NCBI GenBank assembly: GCA_902806565.1
Contig: CADCXA010000025.1
Location: 744,001 to 808,000, forward strand
DNA length: 64,000 bases
Origin: Hypoxylon rubiginosum
Taxonomy: Eukaryota > Ascomycota > Sordariomycetes > Xylariales > Hypoxylaceae
Reading direction: 5' to 3'
Shown: in pieces, positions 55,373 through 64,000 of the stretch
How the letters are laid out: every line of letters begins with the position of its first letter
Position numbering within the stretch: the first letter of the stretch is position 1
Made by a program: the position numbers and the translations under genes
The notes under the pieces: generated by a model
What the model saw: only the letters and a program-made list of their open reading frames with translations
Told to the model about the DNA's origin: nothing
Database searches by the model: none

Positions 55373-56632
55373 ATGTCGAAAGCAGTAGAAGAGAAGGTCT
55401 TTTACAACGGCCCAATTGACTGGGAACGATGGGATAGAGAGTTCCAAACAAAGGCTATTGACCTAGAACTTTGGAAGTACATCAATCCTACAGAAACGTT
55501 AGAATGGCCAGAGGAGCCATTCCAGCCAGACGTTGGCGACTATCCAAAGAAAGCTCAACGGATAACGCGAAATTCATCGAACAACAGTTCCCAAACTGCG
55601 ATAAATGAAAGTCAAGAGGAACAAGTCGAAATAGGTGGAAGACCTACAAGTCTAGTAGAGATGACGAAGGAAGGCAGAGCCATCTACAAGGAAGATTGGA
55701 CCTTCTATAGTCACGATCACAAGATCTATCAGACTCATCGACAAGCAGTCAAGGAACTGAGGAACTGGGTCACCAACTCTGTATCCTTGAATTACCGAGA
55801 CACGTGCTTTGGCCCAACAGACACCTTGTACGAGTGGTACAAGAAACTGTCTGCCACTGGCAAAGTGTACAACAATCAATTGAAGCCACAGGCTCAAGAA
55901 CGATATAAGAAAGCAGTGCAACGACTGACAAAGATGCCTAAGAACTTCGAGGCATGGATAACTGAATGGGAATCAGCCATCGCAAATGCAAAGGCAAAGG
56001 GCCTTACAGATATCACCGACAGCCGACTACTAATGAAGGATCTTGAAGTTGCACTTGGCGGCATTCTAAGCAACTGGGTGACCAGTTATAGACTGCTGAG
56101 CACTGACAAGATCAGAAGCGACACGCTCAGCTACTTAGATGTAGCAGCTGCCTTACGCGAACACACATCCTTACAACTAACTCTTGCACGGCCCCGCCCT
56201 GCGAAGGGAGCATTCGCTGCTCAATTCGGCAACACGGAATCTGATCACGACAGAGACTCAGATACCGAGCCGGGAAGAGAAAAGGACGCCACTCCTGGAC
56301 CCTCTGATCGATCAAAACGAGGCAGAGGTGGTAGGAGCCGCGGCAGATCACGAGGCCGAAGCAGTCTAGATAGACGAGCTGAGTCAACCAAGAGAAAACG
56401 AGCCGACACATCTGCCGATCGCCCACGAGAAACCAACACTCCATGCCCAGCCTGCTACGGCTACCACGAGATTCTCGACTGCTGGTATATTGTTGAAGAC
56501 AAGGCTCCAGAAGACTGGACCCCAAACTTCACCGCAAAGAGAATGATCGAACACAAGATAACTGAAGACAATACGTTTGCTGAGCTAGTCAAGAAGACAA
56601 AGAAGAGGTCATCTGCGCAAAGTGGGGATTGA
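55373..56632 (+). CDS. gag: retrotransposon Gag (copia type), ends in readthrough-context UGA
   Basis: 419 aa. The N-terminal half (GPIDWERWDREFQTKAIDLELWKYI, FYSHDHKIYQTHRQAVKELRNWV, YEWYKKLSATGKVYNNQL) is the UBN2/retrotran_gag-type capsid region of fungal copia elements. A basic Arg/Gly/Ser-rich stretch (RGRGGRSRGRSRGRSSLDRR) follows at about aa 315-335. One zinc knuckle, CPACYGYHEILDC (C-x2-C-x3-H-x4-C), is at 56444-56482. The stop TGA at 56630-56632 is followed by CTAG in the frame of Pol. Gag coats the RNA in cytoplasmic virus-like particles. Confidence 0.93.
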   Translation: MSKAVEEKVFYNGPIDWERWDREFQTKAIDLELWKYINPTETLEWPEEPFQPDVGDYPKKAQRITRNSSNNSSQTAINESQEEQVEIGGRPTSLVEMTKEGRAIYKEDWTFYSHDHKIYQTHRQAVKELRNWVTNSVSLNYRDTCFGPTDTLYEWYKKLSATGKVYNNQLKPQAQERYKKAVQRLTKMPKNFEAWITEWESAIANAKAKGLTDITDSRLLMKDLEVALGGILSNWVTSYRLLSTDKIRSDTLSYLDVAAALREHTSLQLTLARPRPAKGAFAAQFGNTESDHDRDSDTEPGREKDATPGPSDRSKRGRGGRSRGRSRGRSSLDRRAESTKRKRADTSADRPRETNTPCPACYGYHEILDCWYIVEDKAPEDWTPNFTAKRMIEHKITEDNTFAELVKKTKKRSSAQSGD

Positions 56633-56636
56633 CTAG
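56630..56636 (+). promoter_or_regulatory. candidate stop-codon readthrough signal (TGACTAG)
   Basis: The only stop between the Gag start (55373) and the Pol stop (60598) in that frame. UGA followed by CUA/CUAG is the context shown for efficient readthrough in several viral and metazoan genes. A Gag-Pol fusion of about 1741 residues would result. No frameshift is needed, since both parts share one frame. Confidence 0.6.
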
Positions 56637-59600
56637 TTCGAGTAATTGGGAGAACAAAAGGAACGTTCTCAACTCTACAGGCCGCATTCGGAGTCAATAC
56701 CTATCCCTTGAAGAACTCAGCAATTCTGGACTCAGGGACCACTATTCACATCTTCAATCGACTCAGCCGATTCCTGTCATACCGAACAGCACACACTGGA
56801 GACGCGATCTTCGCAGGAGACTCAGTTGTGCCTGTACAAGGATATGGAGAAGTGGATGTACGTCTAAAGAGTCCAGAAGGAGCAAGGCTCCTACGATTGC
56901 GAGACGTAGCATACTGTGAAGGATTCGCATGCAATGTGGTGTCATTGAGGCTCCTAAGAAGAATGGGATACTGGTGGGACCACAAAGGCACGAATAACTG
57001 CCTACGAAGAAAGGATGATTCCGTCCTGTGCACCATTATTGACAGACAGGACCAATACGTCTTGGAGGATCTTCCTGAGAACTTCACCAATTACTCATTC
57101 CACACAAGAAGCGTCAAGTTTAACAGCTGGACGGAGCGACCTCCAAGCACGGCAACTAGCGAACTATGGCACCTACGATTCGGCCACCCAGGACCAGAAG
57201 CCCTTAATCACGCGACTGGTCACTCTCGGGGGGTGAAGATTAAGGAGTCTGGCCCAACCAAGAAGACCGATCGAATCACTACAGTGAAGTGCGACGCGTG
57301 TGGCTGTGGAAAGGCCAAGAAGCTCAATTATCGCAAGCGTCGCGAACGACCAAGCAAGCCAGGTGAACGTTTAGCTATTGATTTCCACGACTTGGAAACA
57401 GACTCTCAAGGATATTGGTGTATAATGCTGATCACTGATAGATGTACGGGATGGGCCTGGGACTTCTATCTCAAAGATCGTACTTCAGACTCAATTATCG
57501 AAGTCCTAGACTGGATATTCGGAATCATTCGGAAACAGCACCAACTCAATATTGAAGCTATCGAGTGTGACAACGAGCTAGTGACAAGAAAGCACGCCGT
57601 ACGAGATCACATTCAACAGACACACCATATTAAACTCGAGCCCTCGGCACCAGATACGCAAGATCAGAATGGAGGCGCCGAACGCTCGGGGGGTGTAATT
57701 AAGCAGAAAGCTCGAACGATGAGAATAGGATCAAAGCTTCCGAGTTTCCTATGGGTAGAGGTTTTCAAAGCTGCTACCTACCTCTACAATCGCACTCCTA
57801 AGTATAACCTCAACTGGCAATCTCCATACGAGCGCTTCTACACTTATTTGGCTTTCAGAGACGGTGTAGTCACCGACAAGAGACCACATCAAGCTCACCT
57901 AAGGGTGTATGGATGTAAGGCGTTTGCGCTCACTGCAGAGGCAAAGCGAAAACAGAACCGACGCCAACGTCTCAATCCGAAAGCATGGATAGGCTACCTA
58001 GTAGGCTACAGCTCCACGAATATTTACAATATCTGGGTCCCTACGTTAGGACGAGTCATCAAAACACGAGACGTCACATTTGACGAAGACACTACGTTCA
58101 ACGGAGATATCTCATCCTTGAAGGATGACCTGTTGCACACAACAGAGGAGAATATCCGAGACCTAGTTAACCAGGTCGCCACCCTGCAAAACGCAGAAAG
58201 AGAGGCTGACCCAGGGCCATCGGCTCCTGAAGAAGACGAGACAGAGGCAGAAATGCCAGCAGAAGATGAAGGCGAGCAAGACCGTGAAGTGGATGGCGAT
58301 AACGGAGAATGTGACAACGAAGAAGCTGAAGGGCTTGATCACCCCTACACTGAAGCTGTATTCATGCCATACCCTACTCCCGATGCTACTCCTCCACCGG
58401 CTGCTTCGTTATTCACTGCAACAATAAGAGAAGGGTTGAGCGCCGTGAATCACGCCTCCCCGGATACCGACATAGAAGAAGGGTTGAGCGCCGTGAATCA
58501 CGCCTCCCCGGATATGATCAAGAAACCAAGGTTGAGCGCCGTGAATCACGCCTCCCGCAACAAAATAGAGAAAACAAGGTTGAGCGCCGTGAATCACGCC
58601 TCCCGAAACAAAAATATGAGAGACGCTGTCCCAGTAGGTCGAGCTGCAGCTCTCAGCGCGCTCCCGAAGCAGACCAAGAGGGATTCACCCACCTCTTATT
58701 CCGGAGCCACGGACCACGCAACGAGTTGGGAGGCCACGTTCAATGCAGGACGCCTAACCTCGGCGATGGGATCAATGCACGGAAAGCCAGTGAGCAAGGC
58801 ACAAGTAGCACGGATGACACATCATCCGCGACGCTATCCTACAAGCCAAGCAAATCCAAATTCAGTACCACGCCCGGGATCATATGAACCTGAGAGGCTG
58901 CAGAGACTCCTGCAAAGAAAGCAGAGAATCCATAGGAGGGATCTACCACCTCCCCCGAAAACTCACAAGGAGTTACGGGACCATGCCCTAGGGCAAGGAT
59001 TCAGAGAAGCTGAGAAATCACACCTGGATAGCCACAAGGAGATGAACTCCTGGGTTGAATGTGAACAACAGACCGCTAATGGCAAGCAGATTCTAGACTG
59101 CATGTGGGTATACGTGTATAAATTCGATAAACACGGATGGTTTATAAAGTGCAAAGCAAGGCTGGTGGTCCGAGGAGACCAGCAGACCAAAGACGAGCAC
59201 CTAAACACCTACGCCTCAACATTAGCCGGAAGATCATTCCGAACCCTTATTGCAATTGCAGCAAGATTCGACCTCGAGCTAATCCAGTACGATGCAGTTA
59301 ACGCATTCGTGAACGCAAATCTAGACAAGGAAATCTATATGAGGATGCCTCCAGGGTACCGGAAACGCCAGACCATTCTACGTCTGCTGAAAGCGTTATA
59401 CGGATTGAGAGAATCTCCCCTACTTTGGCAAAAGGAGCTGACCAAGACACTCACGGAATTAGGCTTCTCAGCCGTTCCCCACGAGCCTTGCTGCTTCTCC
59501 AAAGACGGAGTGCTAATCTTCTTCTATGTTGACGATATCGTCCTCGCATACCAAGGCCACAGGCAACAAGCAGTAGACGCAGTGGTATCACAGCTACGAG

Positions 59601-60598
59601 AGAAGTACCAACTTACAGGCGGAGATGACTTGCAGTGGTTTCTCGGAATCGAAGTGATCAGAGACCGAGATAAGAGACTGATCTGGCTTTCTCAATCCTC
59701 ATACGTGGACAAGTTAAGCAAACTGTTAACAAATGAGAAACCAGGAATTATCCCTTCAACTCCTATGAGAAACAAGGAACTGTTACCTTCGTCAGAATTG
59801 GCTTCCCTACAGTCTATTCAACGATACCAACAAAAGATCGGATCGATACTGTACGCAGCAGTGATCACACGTCCCGATATTGCTTTCGCAGCCTCCCGAC
59901 TGGCCAGATTCAATATGAATCCCAGCAACGAGCACCATTCTGAAGCCGACCGACTAATTCGATACCTCCTTGCCACCCAATACCTGTCCTTACAATACGG
60001 ACATGCCGATACATTCGAAGTAGCCAGCGACGCCTCGTTTGCCGACAACACCCTCGATCGAAAGAGTTCACAAGCATACGTAATGAAGCTGTTTGGAGGA
60101 GTGATTGGATGGCGTGCGAACAAGCAAGACACAGTGACTACTTCTACAACAGAAGCGGAGTTGTTGTCTCTTGCGCAGGCTGCAAAGGAAGCCATGTTCG
60201 TATCGCGTCTAATCACAGAGCTCGGTGTGAGTCTGGATGACTCGAGGATTACAATACACTGTGACAATAAGCAAACGATCAGGCTGGTACACGCAGACAT
60301 TGCGTTACTTCAAACCAAGCTGCGGCACGTGGATATTCACAACCACTGGCTACGGCAGGAGGCACTCGCAAATCGGATTAAAGTCACCTATGTCCCTACG
60401 AAGGATATGATGGCAGATGGTCTCACCAAGGCACTTGCTGCAAAGGAATTCGCCGCATTCACTCGACAATTAAACCTAGTGGATGTACAGGAGAGAATCG
60501 AATCCAGACGGATTCGCGAGCTCACAGAGGAGGACTTCGACAGGATAGAGGACTCCTTGCCTGGCGGAGAAAGCGATACGTACATGATTGACAATTAA
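56633..60598 (+). CDS. pol: retrotransposon Pol: protease-integrase-RT-RNase H
   Basis: About 1321 codons open from the UGA. The first in-frame ATG is at 56963, past the protease LDSGTT motif (Asp at 56726), so independent initiation would lose protease. The integrase zinc region has HLRFGHPG and CDAC. The catalytic triad is Asp (57380), Asp in ECDNE (57569) and Glu in GGAERSG (57680), with 36 residues between the last two. A Glu/Asp-rich linker and four 16-aa repeats (LSAVNHAS core) precede reverse transcriptase, whose YVDD is at 59525-59536. RNase H residues appear in ASDASFAD (about 60024), STTEAELLS (about 60145) and HCDNKQT (about 60258). The stop TAA is at 60596. Domain order and motifs are those of Ty1/copia. 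Confidence 0.95.
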   Translation, partial: LVRVIGRTKGTFSTLQAAFGVNTYPLKNSAILDSGTTIHIFNRLSRFLSYRTAHTGDAIFAGDSVVPVQGYGEVDVRLKSPEGARLLRLRDVAYCEGFACNVVSLRLLRRMGYWWDHKGTNNCLRRKDDSVLCTIIDRQDQYVLEDLPENFTNYSFHTRSVKFNSWTERPPSTATSELWHLRFGHPGPEALNHATGHSRGVKIKESGPTKKTDRITTVKCDACGCGKAKKLNYRKRRERPSKPGERLAIDFHDLETDSQGYWCIMLITDRCTGWAWDFYLKDRTSDSIIEVLDWIFGIIRKQHQLNIEAIECDNELVTRKHAVRDHIQQTHHIKLEPSAPDTQDQNGGAERSGGVIKQKARTMRIGSKLPSFLWVEVFKAATYLYNRTPKYNLNWQSPYERFYTYLAFRDGVVTDKRPHQAHLRVYGCKAFALTAEAKRKQNRRQRLNPKAWIGYLVGYSSTNIYNIWVPTLGRVIKTRDVTFDEDTTFNGDISSLKDDLLHTTEENIRDLVNQVATLQNAEREADPGPSAPEEDETEAEMPAEDEGEQDREVDGDNGECDNEEAEGLDHPYTEAVFMPYPTPDATPPPAASLFTATIREGLSAVNHASPDTDIEEGLSAVNHASPDMIKKPRLSAVNHASRNKIEKTRLSAVNHASRNKNMRDAVPVGRAAALSALPKQTKRDSPTSYSGATDHATSWEATFNAGRLTSAMGSMHGKPVSKAQVARMTHHPRRYPTSQANPNSVPRPGSYEPERLQRLLQRKQRIHRRDLPPPPKTHKELRDHALGQGFREAEKSHLDSHKEMNSWVECEQQTANGKQILDCMWVYVYKFDKHGWFIKCKARLVVRGDQQTKDEHLNTYASTLAGRSFRTLIAIAARFDLELIQYDAVNAFVNANLDKEIYMRMPPGYRKRQTILRLLKALYGLRESPLLWQKELTKTLTELGFSAVPHEPCCFSKDGVLIFFYVDDIVLAYQGHRQQAVDAVVSQLREKYQLTGGDDLQWFLGIEVIRDRDKRLIWLSQSSYVDKLSKLLTNEKPGIIPSTPMRNKELLPSSELASLQSIQRYQQKIGSILYAAVITRPDIAFAASRLARFNMNPSNEHHSEADRLIRYLLATQYLSLQYGHADTFEVASDASFADNTLDRKSSQAYVMKLFGGVIGWRANKQDTVTTSTTEAELLSLAQAAKEAMFVSRLITELGVSLDDSRITIHCDNKQTIRLVHADIALLQTKLRHVDIHNHWLRQEALANRIKVTYVPTKDMMADGLTKALAAKEFAAFTRQLNLVDVQERIESRRIRELTEEDFDRIEDSLPGGESDTYMIDN
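58434..58604 (+). repeat. four 48-bp-period coding repeats in pol
   Basis: The 27-bp core encoding LSAVNHAS starts at 58434, 58482, 58530 and 58578, exactly 48 bp apart, and looks identical in all four copies. The 21-bp spacers diverge, with units 1-2 ending acidic or mixed (DTDIEEG, DMIKKPR) and units 3-4 basic (NKIEKTR, NKNMRDA). Each core contains CGTGAATCACG, a palindrome around one base. They lie between integrase and reverse transcriptase. Confidence 0.95.
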
Positions 60599-60651
60599 GA
60601 GACATCAGAGAATAAGTCCTAATTGCTCAGGCTTCTCTATTAAGGATAGAC

Positions 60652-60666
60652 AAGCCTGGGGGGGTG
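60652..60666 (+). other. polypurine-tract candidate
   Basis: AAGCCTGGGGGGGTG directly precedes the 3' LTR. The seven-G run is the only purine-rich stretch here, though broken by CCT and T, so it is a weak match to a plus-strand primer. Confidence 0.45.
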
Positions 60667-60848
60667 TGTTAGATAATAAGAGGTTATTCTGGAGGACCTA
60701 TTCAGGTCCTGCGCACAGGCCAACGGCCGGAGCCGCAATAACCTTATTACGAGGCTATTCTAAGGAATCGCGAGAACACGTACAATTAGGAGACACACAC
60801 TTAATACACACAATTAACCCCCTAATTGAATACACACGTTATCTGACA
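60667..60848 (+). repeat. 3' LTR (182 bp)
   Basis: Same length and, by eye, same sequence as the 5' LTR (55042-55223), including the AGGACCT/AGGTCCT hairpin. It is followed by ATATG (60849-60853), the right copy of the target duplication. Confidence 0.97.
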
Positions 60849-60853
60849 ATATG
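60849..60853. repeat. target-site duplication, right (ATATG)
   Basis: Matches 55037-55041. Confidence 0.85.
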
Positions 60854-60889
60854 GCGGGGTGCCAATTATTAATTATTAGGATCTGACCT

Positions 60890-63800
60890 AACCACGGCCT
60901 TATAATCAGTCTTAGCATTTATTAATAAAGTACTTAATAACCTTTTTATATTTTATTAATTATTTTTATTTTAATAGCTTTATTTATATAAGTTAATTAT
61001 ATATAAAAAAAATATAAATTAATAATTAATAAAAATAATTATTATATTTAAATTAAAATAATATTAAATTTTTTTTTATATATATTTTTATTATAATTTA
61101 ATTAATTATTTAATAAATATTTATTAAGTATTTAATATAAAATTTATTTTATTAAATAATTATTAAAATTATATAATTTTATTTATTAATATAATATTAT
61201 TATTTTTTATATTTTATAAATATAAATTTATAAGTTTTTATTTATTTTATAAATATTATATAAATATTTATTATATTTTATAAAAAAAATATAAATAATA
61301 TTAAACTTATAAAATATAATTAAATAATATATTATTATTTAATATAATTATAAGTTTTATATTTTTTTTTAATAATTTAATAAATATTTATTATATATTA
61401 AAATATAAATTAAATTATTATTTTTAATAATAAATATTTTTATTAATTTAATATAAATTATAATATTAATATTAATATTTAATTATATTATTATATAATA
61501 AATTATATATAAATATTTATAAGATATTTAATAAATATTTATTAATTTTAAATAAAATAAAATATTATATTAAAATAATTTTAAATATTATATTAAGTTA
61601 TATTATATTATTATTAATAAAAATAATATAAAAATTTAACTGGCGAAAAATTATAATAATAAATTAATATTATATAATTATATTATATTAATTAATAAGT
61701 ATTTATTAAATAATATAAAATTTATATTAATTAATAAACTAATATAATATATTAAAACTTAATAAAAAAAAATATTAATAAATTTAATTTAAATATTATA
61801 GTTAATTTAATAAAAAAAACATTATTTTAATTTAATATATAACTTTTTTAAGTTTTAAAATAAAAGGATTTTAAATTAATTTTTTTTATAAAAACTTATA
61901 AAAACTACGTAACTTATATAAAATATATTAAAAATTTTTTAAATATAAATTAAGTTAATTTATTATAATTTAACTTAAAATTTATAAAACTTTTAATAAA
62001 ATAAAAAAAAAACTTATAAAAATTATATTAAAACTAGAAAAAGTTATAAATAATTAACTGGTATTTAATTTATTTAAAAATATATAAATTAAATTATTAT
62101 TTTTAAATATAATTCTTAAAAATAAAATAAAAGAAATATATTTATTTTAATAAAACTAATATAAGTAATAATAATTTAAATTATATTTATATTATTAATA
62201 ATAAAAATATAAAAAGTAAATTTATATTTAAATATTAATTAATTTTTTTAAAAAAGCTTTTAATAAATATTTTAATAAATATTTAATAAAATTACTAATA
62301 AACTAATAATAAAATTATTTTATTATTTAATAATTTTATTTAAATTTTTAATTTTATTATAAATATTAAAACCGCGAAATATTAATAAGTTATAAAAATA
62401 AAAACTAAATATTATAAAATAATATAGTTATAATTTTTTTAAAAAATAATATTTTATTTTAAGTTTTAAAATAAAGTAAATTAAAAGTTTTTATTTAAAA
62501 ATAATTTTTTATTATAATAAAAATAAAAGTTTTAATAGTAAAAATAAAAGTATTTATAATAATAATAAAAATAAAAATATTTATTATAATAAAAATAAAA
62601 ACATTTATAATAAAAAAAATAAATTTATTTATAATAAAAAAATTAAAAACATTTATAATAAAAAAAATATAAACGTTTATAATAAAAAAAAAATAAATAT
62701 TTATAATAAAAAAAATAAAAATGTTTATAATAAAAAAAATAAAAACGTTTATAATAATAATAAAAATAAAAATATTTATAATAAAAATAAAAACGTTTAA
62801 ATAAATAAAAAAATTATAAAATTTATAAAAATAACAAGTTAAATAAAAAAAAATAATAAAAGTTTAATACACGCCTAATAAAAATAAAATATATAAAAAA
62901 AAAAACATTATTTATTAAATTAAAAAAAACTTATTTTATTATTAAAAAAAAACTTAAAAAGTTTTTATTAAATATTTTATAAAAAATTACCAAGTATTTT
63001 ATAATATTAAAAAAAACTAATAATAATAATATAATTATATAATAACTTTAAAATAACATATAAATAATTAAAATAAAAAAAATAAATTTTAAATATTTTA
63101 TATACTAATTATAAAATATTTAATAAATATTTAAAAATATTTATATAATGTTTTTTTTATTATAAATAAATAAATAATATCTAAATAATAAAATAATTTT
63201 AATATATTTAATAATATTTATTATTATAATAATTTAATTTAATTAATATTTTTTAAGTATTTAATAAATATTTAATAAATATTTATAAAATATAAAACCA
63301 ATTTTTATATAAAATACTTTTATTTATTTTTATTAATATATTTATAATTAAATTACTATAATAATTAAGTAATAAAAAAAATTATAATAAAATTTTAAAT
63401 TTAATATATATAATTAATTACTTTTATATTTATTTATAAAATAAAAGTTTATAAAATAAAACATTTAATATATTATAATTAAATATTTATTAAATACTTA
63501 TAAAATATTTTATAAATAGTTAATAAATATTTTATAATAAAAGATAATTAAATATTTTTTACTTTTTATTTTTATTTAAAATTATATCTAGTTTAATTTA
63601 ATTATAATTTTTTTTTTTAAGCTTAAACTTTTATTTTTAATAAATAAGAATTTTATTATAAATATTATTTATTATATTTTTTATTATAAAACTAAAAAAT
63701 ATTAATAAATATTTAATATATATTTTTTAAGTATTTATTAAATATTTATAATAATTTACTTATAATTTTAACTTTTTTTATATTTAAATTTAAATATGTT

Positions 63801-64000
63801 ATAAATAAGATTTAATATTTAATATAAAGTAAATGTTTTTAAAATATTAAAAGATTATTAAGTATTTTTAAAAACATTAAAAAACAGTAAAAATTTAATT
63901 ATTTATTTCCTGGCTTTTTATTTATTATTTAATTATTACTAATAAATAATTCTTTTTATTATATTATAAATTAATATTTTATAAATACTTATTTAATATT
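60890..64000. other. extremely AT-rich block (probable RIP-degraded heterochromatin)
   Basis: About 3.1 kb, running off the window, made almost only of A and T; many lines of 60 bases have none to three G or C. No open frame of note and no gene. In ascomycetes such blocks come from repeat-induced point mutation of transposons and often mark heterochromatin, centromeres or subtelomeres. The A+T level here looks higher than one round of RIP gives, which suggests repeated cycles. The sparse C/G islands (for example ACTGGCG near 61639) may be resistant remnants. Confidence 0.85.
62545..62805. repeat. ~24-bp tandem array in the AT-rich block
   Basis: About eleven units of YRTTTATAATAAAAAAAATAAAAA with lengths of 21-27 bp. 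The YR position appears as CG, TG, CA or TA in different units (for example CG at 62674 and 62746, TG near 62723, CA at 62650, TA near 62698), the pattern expected of a decaying CpG. Confidence 0.75.

Larger units (their letters stand above)
55042..60848 (+). mobile_element. complete Ty1/copia LTR retrotransposon
   Basis: A 5807-bp element with 182-bp direct LTRs (55042-55223 and 60667-60848), a 5-bp target duplication ATATG, a primer-binding candidate right after the 5' LTR and a G-run before the 3' LTR. Gag (55373-56632) and Pol (56633-60598) lie in one frame split by one UGA. Domain order is Gag with CCHC knuckle, protease, integrase, reverse transcriptase, RNase H, which defines Ty1/copia (Pseudoviridae-type) rather than Ty3/gypsy. 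By eye the LTRs are identical and no other stop interrupts either frame, so insertion was recent and the element may be active. It sits at the junction of ordinary DNA and an AT-rich block. Confidence 0.97.

Noticed and set aside
56600..56720. Frameshift between Gag and Pol
   Set aside because: Both are in the same frame; only one stop codon separates them, so no shift is required.

Overview
The window is nuclear DNA of a filamentous ascomycete. Genes carry short spliceosomal introns (about 50-230 bp) with gtaagt/gtatgt donors and CTAAC branch sites. The protein set is fungal (BimA/Cdc27, An-Nup82-like, Pik1, separase, a DUF3605 protein). A very AT-rich block at the right end looks like repeat-induced point mutation (RIP). 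Gene models resemble Sordariomycetes; Xylariales is my guess from the many TACCTAGGTA-type intergenic motifs and is not proven.

Layout. 1-2979 is gene-poor, with a C-rich tract and a CTG microsatellite. From 2980 to 21508 is a dense housekeeping block: NADH-cytochrome b5 reductase (-), a DUF3605 protein (+), SND2/TMEM208 (-), APC/C subunit Cdc27 (+), histone H4 (+), TRAPP subunit Trs20 (-), mitoribosomal mL60 (+), cap-binding Cbc2 (-), Nup82-like nucleoporin (+) and a low-complexity protein with no assigned function (+). 21509-26144 is gene-poor and holds an apparently broken Ser/Thr-rich secreted-protein gene. 26145-49770 holds PI4-kinase Pik1 (-), an NC2-alpha histone-fold protein (-), an alpha/beta hydrolase (-), D-xylulose kinase (-), a mitochondrial CDF metal transporter (-), a SIRT4-like sirtuin (+), a DUF5321-type mitochondrial membrane protein (-) and separase (+). 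49771-55036 has no confident gene. 55042-60848 is a complete Ty1/copia LTR retrotransposon. 60854-64000 is almost pure A+T.

The genes are mostly unrelated core functions: cell cycle (Cdc27 in APC/C and separase, which is released when APC/C destroys securin), membrane traffic and lipid signalling (Trs20, SND2, Pik1), RNA and chromatin (H4, Cbc2, Nup82, NC2-alpha) and mitochondria (mL60, CDF carrier, sirtuin, DUF5321). I see no metabolic cluster and no CRISPR array.

The most unusual part is the retrotransposon. Its 182-bp LTRs look identical and it is flanked by a 5-bp duplication (ATATG), so it inserted recently. Gag and Pol lie in one frame, split by a single UGA followed by CUAG, the context known for efficient stop-codon readthrough. 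The first in-frame ATG after the UGA lies beyond the protease active site. The sequence right after the 5' LTR is complementary to a tRNA-Lys(CUU) anticodon half ending at about nucleotide 39, which would be a half-tRNA primer like that of Drosophila copia. Between integrase and reverse transcriptase Pol carries four exact 48-bp-period repeats. All exon boundaries were read by eye and checked for phase, not against transcripts.
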